From assembly GCA_001939145.1 (NCBI GenBank), contig LSRX01000462.1, forward strand, positions 30,153 to 94,152: 64,000 nt of DNA. Direction: 5' to 3'. Made by a program: the position numbers and the translations under genes. The notes below the pieces were generated by a model. That model saw only the letters and a list, made by a program, of their open reading frames with translations, made no database searches and was not told where the DNA came from. Shown in pieces: positions 58,776 to 64,000 of this stretch (position 1 is the first letter of the stretch; the number at the start of each line of letters is the position of its first letter). The stretch is from Symbiodinium microadriaticum. Taxonomy: Eukaryota; Sar; Dinophyceae; Suessiales; Symbiodiniaceae.

Positions 58776-58794
58776 TTGGGGGGGGGGGGGGGTT
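58776..58794. repeat. homopolymer G tract
   Basis: GGGTTTGGGGGGGGGGGGGG, a run of about 16 G. Confidence 0.95.
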
Positions 58795-59005
58795 GAAATC
58801 ATGGTCCCTTTTGGGGAGTCTTGTATTGAGGGTTTAGGGTGTAGGGTATTAAGGACTGCACTAACTACGGTTTAGGCCCCTAAACCCTAAACCCCTAAAC
58901 CCTAAACCGTGGCACAGTCTCTGAAACATGCATTTAAATTGGGCCCCCTGAGCTTCCCTCTAACAGCCAAGCCATGAGCAGAGACCCTCTGACTTTCAAA
59001 TCCCA

Positions 59006-59108
59006 CCCATAGTCTCCATTGTAGTTCCTTAATTTTTGGTTCAACCAACTCTATATTAAGGATCCTAAAAGGTAACCCCAAAAAAGGAACTACAATGGAG
59101 ACTATAGG
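59006..59108 (+). mobile_element. family C MITE, complete
   Basis: CCCATAGTCTCCATTGTAGT to CTACAATGGAGACTATAGG, flanked by CA on both sides, supporting a 2-bp TSD that need not be TA. Confidence 0.95.
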
Positions 59109-59109
59109 C

Positions 59110-59190
59110 AGTCTGAAACCCTAAACCCTAAGCCCTAAACCCTAACTCCTAAACCCTAAACCCTATAAACCCGAAACCCTAAACCCAGTC
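59110..59190 (-). repeat. interstitial telomeric tract (CCCTAAA)
   Basis: CCCTAAA units start within 8 bases of the C element's right flank. Confidence 0.9.
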
Positions 59191-60507
59191 TTTAGGGCTT
59201 GCAGGGTGTTGGGTTTTCGCCTTAGTGTCGAGGCTGCTAGGCTCAAGCTTTAAGGCTTGGGGCCCAGGGCTCAAGCTTGCCATATGCTCAGAAAACTTTT
59301 GGGTTTAAGGCATAGGGGTTTAGGGTTTAGGGCTTAGCCTATCGATGCCAGGGCATGAGTTGTCAGAAGAGGCTTTGCAACCAAACTCCCACGCTGATCA
59401 AACCACGACTTCACAGGAACAAGCCCTGACCTGCTGCCTACTGGTTGTCTTGGACTACCCTGGGCGCGAGATGTCTGTCTCAAGGACAGATGACCCTTCA
59501 ACAGGAAAAGGCTCTACAACTTGAGCTTGAACTCCGGTATGAAGCAATCATCTGAAGCTCTTGCCAGTTACATTTGGCCCTTAACGTACGCCACTGTGGA
59601 CTCGACTGGACCCCAGAACCCACAATGCGAAAAGTCCGTGTGTGCCAGGCGACGCCACAGCCCACGCATCGGGAAGGTACTGTGGCGCCTCGCTTTTTCC
59701 GTAGCTGGTTTTTGGGTGCTGAGCGAGTTTGGAGTTAAGGGCTCTTCTCGCTAATGTATTAAACCCCCTCCCCCGCCCCCTCCTTAAGATCTGTTGGATC
59801 GCCAAAAAAACACCCCTAGGGCGAGGAGGACGTCCGGTGTGGGTTTTCCGGAACGGTCTAGGGTTTAGGGGTTTAGGGGTTTAGGGGTTTAGGGGTTTAG
59901 GGTTAATTTTTTTGGGGGGTGTTCATGATTCAATAAATAGGAAGGGGATTGCACCTGATCGAACCTTGTAGTTAGTGCGGTTTATTGAGGGTAAATTTAA
60001 GGTGCGCCGTTGCAGCTAGGGGCGCTAAGGTCCTTGGCAGCAGTTGCGAAGTGGTCCTGTGCTAAGACTACTTGAAAAAACTTGCACTAACAGATTTGCT
60101 TATCCTTGATGAAGAAGCCACCCCAAACCCCAAACCCTAAACCCTAAACCCCAAACCCCAAAACCAGGCCTGTCCGAGAACTCAAGCTCTGAACCAAGAC
60201 CTAAATCCCTAAACCAAAACCCGCGTCCCTCAATCCGAAGCCCCCCAAAAAGCCGTTAAAACCAACAACAAACACGAATCACTAATCCCTCGATAACAAG
60301 TCATAATCTTCATACGCACTAAAACCCTGCCTCTTACACCCGAAACCACCCTAAAGTCTAAACCCCCTCTGGGTACATCCGCAAGAAGGAGGCTGAGGCG
60401 CATAAGGGGAAAAGATCGGATGGCGGACGATGAGAGCTACTCCCCCCTGGAGTAGACGAAGCGGTCCGATCACCTGAGACACGCGTTTAATATGGGAGCC
60501 TTACTAT

Positions 60508-60616
60508 CCCTAAGGGTCCAAGTCCCCAAATACTAGGGTTTCAAGTTCCAAAAACCATTCAGAGTATGGATTTTGGGAGCTAAAACCTTACTATTGGAGT
60601 ACTCGGACCCTCTGGG
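60508..60616 (+). mobile_element. family F MITE, diverged interior
   Basis: CCCTAAGGGTCCAAGTCCCC to AGTACTCGGACCCTCTGGG, flanked by TAT on both sides. The interior (AGTATGGATTTTGGGAGC) does not resemble other F copies. Confidence 0.85.
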
Positions 60617-60779
60617 TATTCTTTGAATAGGAATAACGAATAACATTCGGAATTACCGGGAGGGTTTCTAAGGAATCGCATATAAAGAGCCGGAATACTC
60701 TGAATAGAATAGCAATTTGTTTATGACAAGGATTCTTGAAGAAATATTGCATGCGCACTTATCAGGCAGCTAATATAGT

Positions 60780-60900
60780 ATCATAGGGGCCTGAATCATT
60801 ACAATTGGGCCTTGAGGTCATTCTAAGCTGTGCAACAATTACAAGATTGAGCCGCAAGGAGTCATGTTCAAAAAAAAACAGGCTTCTATATTATAGGGTC
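60780..60900 (+). mobile_element. family N-like remnant
   Basis: CATAGGGGCCTGAATCATTA + CAATTGGGCCTTGAGG at the left and AGGCTTCTATATTATAG at the right, much diverged. Confidence 0.45.
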
Positions 60901-60905
60901 TATAA

Positions 60906-60982
60906 CCCTAAGACTCCAAGTATACAAATAGTACTAAAGTCTCTAAATAGTACCTACTTTGGGCTATTTGGAGTCTTGGGGT
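60906..60982 (+). mobile_element. family F2 MITE, short form
   Basis: CCCTAAGACTCCAAGTATAC to GGGCTATTTGGAGTCTTGGG + G, flanked by TAA on both sides. It lacks about 12 bp of the 39833 interior. Confidence 0.9.
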
Positions 60983-61171
60983 AAGGCTTGGGGCTGTGGG
61001 GTATTGAAGTTGAAGGTTCAGATACACTGTCACAAAGGTGTCGGGTTGTAAGGTTTTGGGCTGCAGCTTTTCGACGCACCCCAAGCCTGTTCCTTACAGG
61101 GGTGCTCATAGGCTTCCATCGGATTTCTCCGGTTTCTATGCATTTTTCTTTATATACGCAAGGGTACAGTA

Positions 61172-61180
61172 TGTACGTAC

Positions 61181-61211
<31 letters not shown>

Positions 61212-61212
61212 T

Positions 61213-61252
<40 letters not shown>
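61172..61252. repeat. (TA)n microsatellite
   Basis: Two TA runs separated by CACACACA. Confidence 0.95.
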
Positions 61253-61257
<5 letters not shown>

Positions 61258-61338
61258 GGCTTCATAATCTTTTCCGTGTGCCGGGTGCGTTAGGAGTTAG
61301 GACCAACAGGCTGAATACAGCGGAAAGAGGAAGCCGGC

Positions 61339-61734
61339 ATGGATCCGGAGGAAATCGAAGCAAGACGTGACGGCTCCTTTTTATGGCTAACAAACTACTT
61401 TTTATGGCTAACAAGCTACTTTTTATGGCTAACAAACTTTCCCTTTGGGATCCAAAAAATAAATAAGGTTAAAAAAAATGCAATTGAGACTAATTATGGG
61501 TACTTCATGTGCGACCAGAGGGGCAGTGGTTCTTCTCTCCAGCACGGATGCCAAAGCCTCAACCTGGAACACACAAATCATGTGAAGAGGTCGTATCATG
61601 GTGAGACGTCCTATGCAGAGTTCTACAAAGCGTTGGGTACAGAATGGGGGTCTGAATGCACAGTACAGAATCTTGGGCAACTGCTGCGAATACTTATTTG
61701 GGGACTAGTCGGGGTATTGGTAAACATTCCCTAA
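61339..61734 (+). CDS. 131-codon open frame whose stop comes from a MITE, unknown product
   Basis: The frame opens at ATG 61339 and contains an imperfect 21-bp tandem repeat (61374-61440, FLWLTNY three times). Then come non-repetitive segments such as HVKRSYHGETSYAEFYKALG and a hydrophobic end (LLRILIWGLVGVLVN). The last two codons, CCC TAA, are the first six bases of the family F element at 61729. Removing that element and one ATT of its duplication extends the frame through ARNIEDLV to the next element. The product is unrecognised. The length is within chance expectation for the window, so this is only a candidate gene, disrupted if real. Confidence 0.22.
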   Translation: MDPEEIEARRDGSFLWLTNYFLWLTSYFLWLTNFPFGIQKINKVKKNAIETNYGYFMCDQRGSGSSLQHGCQSLNLEHTNHVKRSYHGETSYAEFYKALGTEWGSECTVQNLGQLLRILIWGLVGVLVNIP

Positions 61735-61837
61735 GGGTCCAGGTACCCAACTAGTATATACTTCGGCCTTAAAGTAGTCCCTATTTGGGTACTTTGGGGC
61801 CAATGTATATACTATATGAGTACACGGACCCTGAGGG
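61729..61837 (+). mobile_element. family F MITE, complete
   Basis: CCCTAAGGGTCCAGGTACCC to GTACACGGACCCTGAGGG, flanked by ATT on both sides (3-bp TSD). Best full-length reference for the family. Confidence 0.95.
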
Positions 61838-61864
61838 ATTGCCAGAAACATCGAAGATCTGGTT

Positions 61865-61955
61865 ACCCACAGGCTCCATAGTAGTTCCTTTTTGGGATTA
61901 CCTTATAGGATCCTAAATACAAACCACAAAAAGGAACTACGATGGAGCCTATGGT
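61865..61955 (+). mobile_element. family C' MITE
   Basis: CCCACAGGCTCCATAGTAGT to GGAACTACGATGGAGCCTAT + GG, flanked by TA, 27 bp after the F element. Confidence 0.9.
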
Positions 61956-62558
61956 TACTTAAGCAGAAACTCCACAACGACCTGCTGACCCTAAACCCGG
62001 TTAAACTCTCAACCCTAAGCGCTACACAGAGAACTTCCGAGTTATTTTTATGGTTCCTGGTTTAGGGTTTAGGGCTTTAGCGTTTTGGGGTTTAAGTAAG
62101 TGTAAGTGTGTATGGTATTACTTATGCTGTGGTGCATTGGGGCTTTCAGGGTTCGGGGGCCTTACCTGCAATAAACGCAGCGCCAGAGCCTATGACATAG
62201 GTAACAGGGGGGGTCTTAGAATACTATACTACGGAAATCTATGGGCTGAAATTCAGCCATACCGGAATACTTCTTCCACTTCTACGCTACGTGGGCCTTT
62301 CGGCCACATCCTGCCTCGTGGTCCGGGTGAAGGAGCAAGTTCAAGCCCAACGCGGGAGTGTTGTCCTTCGAGTGCAGTGGTGCCTTTAAATCCGTTCTCC
62401 TGGTTTCGGGTCCGATTCAGCATTCCTTAGCCTTTCGGGACTTCACAGGGTGTTCTAGGCGTTTGTTGGGCTTTTTAAAATAGGGTTTGCTCTAGCGTTT
62501 TGGAAGGTCCATATACCGCTACCGAAATAATACATACTTATTCCAAGACAGTAACTTT

Positions 62559-62682
62559 GGGAACAAAGTACATATATGTACATGTATACACATAGAGTAA
62601 TGTAGGCCGTCTATATTCGGAATTACTATGACGATTTGGGGAATGGGGAAGTCCTCATCACAGTACCTAGGGCCCTTTGGGG
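62559..62682 (-). mobile_element. family B MITE, diverged
   Basis: GGGAACAAAGTACATATATG, AGAGTAATGTAGGCCGTCTA + TATTCGGAATTACTATGACG, and CACAGTACCTAGGGCCCTTT + GGGG parallel the 36429 copy, with about 20 extra bases near the left arm. Confidence 0.8.
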
Positions 62683-62723
62683 CTAACTTTCTAAACCCCA
62701 AACCCTAAACACAGTACATACTA

Positions 62724-62827
62724 CTGTTGATGATACAAATCTTGCATTACTGTAAGGACCCTAAACTATGACAAGTATGGTATAATCCTTACTATTGCGG
62801 GTAATGCAGGATGTATATCATCAACCG
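62724..62827 (-). mobile_element. family G MITE inside family F
   Basis: CTGTTGATGATACAAATC to ATATCATCAACCG, flanked by TA on both sides. The centre TAAGGACCCTAAACTATGAC is inverted relative to 41011. Confidence 0.88.
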
Positions 62828-62954
62828 TATGACTGGGCACACGGACCCGTAGACATTCGCTCCGCGCTCCGCAGGCTTCGGGGTTCCTTAAGGGTTTATA
62901 GGGCTTAGGGTTGTAAGGGTTCCTTGCTGACTTCTAGGGCTACGTTCCTTTGGG

Positions 62955-63075
62955 GTTCCCTACACCCTAAACCCTAAAAAACCCTAAACGCTAAACCCTG
63001 TAGAACCCTAAACCCTAAGCCCTATAGATCCCTAAACCCTAATCGAACACAAACCTTAAACCCTAAACCCAAGTT
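62955..63075 (-). repeat. interstitial telomeric tract (CCCTAAA)
   Basis: CCCTAAA units with TAGAACCC and TATAGATCC interruptions. Confidence 0.88.
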
Positions 63076-63119
63076 GAGGGTTGCTTTGAAGTGCTGGAAC
63101 ATCTAAAGTCGCTACACGG

Positions 63120-63601
63120 NNNNNNNNNNNNNNNNNNNNNNNNNNNNNNNNNNNNNNNNNNNNNNNNNNNNNNNNNNNNNNNNNNNNNNNNNNNNNNNNN
63201 NNNNNNNNNNNNNNNNNNNNNNNNNNNNNNNNNNNNNNNNNNNNNNNNNNNNNNNNNNNNNNNNNNNNNNNNNNNNNNNNNNNNNNNNNNNNNNNNNNNN
63301 NNNNNNNNNNNNNNNNNNNNNNNNNNNNNNNNNNNNNNNNNNNNNNNNNNNNNNNNNNNNNNNNNNNNNNNNNNNNNNNNNNNNNNNNNNNNNNNNNNNN
63401 NNNNNNNNNNNNNNNNNNNNNNNNNNNNNNNNNNNNNNNNNNNNNNNNNNNNNNNNNNNNNNNNNNNNNNNNNNNNNNNNNNNNNNNNNNNNNNNNNNNN
63501 NNNNNNNNNNNNNNNNNNNNNNNNNNNNNNNNNNNNNNNNNNNNNNNNNNNNNNNNNNNNNNNNNNNNNNNNNNNNNNNNNNNNNNNNNNNNNNNNNNNN
63601 N
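63120..63601. other. assembly gap (482 N)
   Basis: Run of N. The 200-codon frames reported across it are meaningless. CCCTAAAC resumes at 63602. Confidence 0.99.
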
Positions 63602-63700
63602 CCCTAAACAAAGTTTGGTCCCTGGGCGACGAAAAGTCCACGCCAGGAAGCTGCCAGCTGACCACGCTCTATTCGTGGTCGCCCGGAGTATGGATCATAT

Positions 63701-63800
63701 GGGTAGTTGTCTAAATTAGGGTCCTCTTCAGGGTCCCTTTTGTAAAGGTGCCGTACTATATTGGGGGACCTAAAAAAGGCCCTAATTTAGAGAACTACCC
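63701..63800 (+). mobile_element. family D MITE, complete
   Basis: GGGTAGTTGTCTAAATTAGG to CCTAATTTAGAGAACTACCC, with GTGCCGTACTATATTGGGGG inside. AT on both sides may be TSD or part of the TIR. Confidence 0.93.
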
Positions 63801-64000
63801 ATGGGACAATGGGGTGCGAGGTATGTTGCATTGTAGGATGTAGGAATCTCGAAGACATGCTAGTGAGGATTCTTCAAGCGTGTTTCAAGTCTTGTTGTTT
63901 GGGACGTAAACAAAACCTGACCAAATCCCTGTAATAAAATAACATTCCCCCATGCTTCCAACCCTAAACACTAAACCCAAGGACCTTATAGCTAGGGCCC

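Larger units (their letters stand above)
62499..62850 (+). mobile_element. diverged family F element carrying B, telomeric and G insertions
   Basis: TTGGAAGGTCCATATACC and TACATACTTATTCC resemble the F left arm. CAGTACATACTA before and TATGACTGGGCACACGGACC after the G element resemble its right arm. Confidence 0.6.

Noticed and set aside
63063..63714. 200- and 207-codon ORFs
   Set aside because: They span the N gap and contain only X residues there.
1..64000. Dinoflagellate spliced leader, rRNA or histone genes as lineage markers
   Set aside because: I looked for the conserved leader core and found only partial matches (for example CCGTAGCC near 3606 and 8219) without the rest.
1..64000. 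Transposase or reverse transcriptase genes for the element families
   Set aside because: No ORF shows a DDE/D, RT or integrase-like motif. All elements seen are non-autonomous.

Overview
This window is eukaryotic nuclear DNA with no gene I can name. The dominant component is degenerate plant/alveolate-type telomeric repeat (TTTAGGG, with TTTTAGGG and TTTAGGGG variants), scattered as hundreds of short interstitial tracts in both orientations. The second component is a dense population of about 80-110 bp inverted-repeat elements without coding capacity (MITE-like). I could sort them by eye into more than 20 families from their shared terminal inverted repeats (TIRs). Microsatellites, short tandem duplications, four single-N joints and one 482-base gap make up most of the rest. 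Nothing looks bacterial, viral or organellar: there are no operons, rRNA, convincing tRNAs or CRISPR arrays. The 7-bp telomere unit and the near-absence of long ORFs would suit a gene-poor protist genome such as a dinoflagellate or chromerid alveolate, but green-lineage and other algae also use TTTAGGG. I found no dinoflagellate spliced leader, so the lineage is inference.

Layout: 1-12 kb has telomeric tracts interleaved with elements of families A, C, F/P, G, H, K, L, M, N, O and a 177-bp tandem duplication at 6.1-6.5 kb. 12-18 kb adds two trinucleotide blocks and D and E elements. 18-23 kb is the most telomere-rich part (large arrays at 18.3-20.5 and 22.4-22.9 kb). 23-28 kb carries three A elements, a B-in-G nested insertion and a 700-bp telomeric array. 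28-36 kb has the least repetitive stretch (28.8-29.7 kb) plus three single-N joints. 36-47 kb is rich in elements, with several nested insertions. 47-64 kb holds long microsatellites (47.9, 57.7, 61.2 kb), clusters of A, C', D and F elements, and the 63,120-63,601 gap.

The most informative signal is the interplay of the two components. Elements are inserted into other elements, sometimes with readable target-site duplications. One pair of 103-bp copies is identical in inverted orientation 11 kb apart. Telomeric tracts sit inside otherwise intact copies of at least six element families, as if breaks inside elements had been patched with telomeric DNA.

Coding content: my rough estimate is that the longest ORFs outside low-complexity sequence (133-168 codons) are near what chance gives in 64 kb over six frames. 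I list a few short open islands with plausible splice sites as low-confidence candidate exons. Such islands are easy to find by eye in random sequence, so they need homology or RNA evidence. I cannot describe any gene network here.
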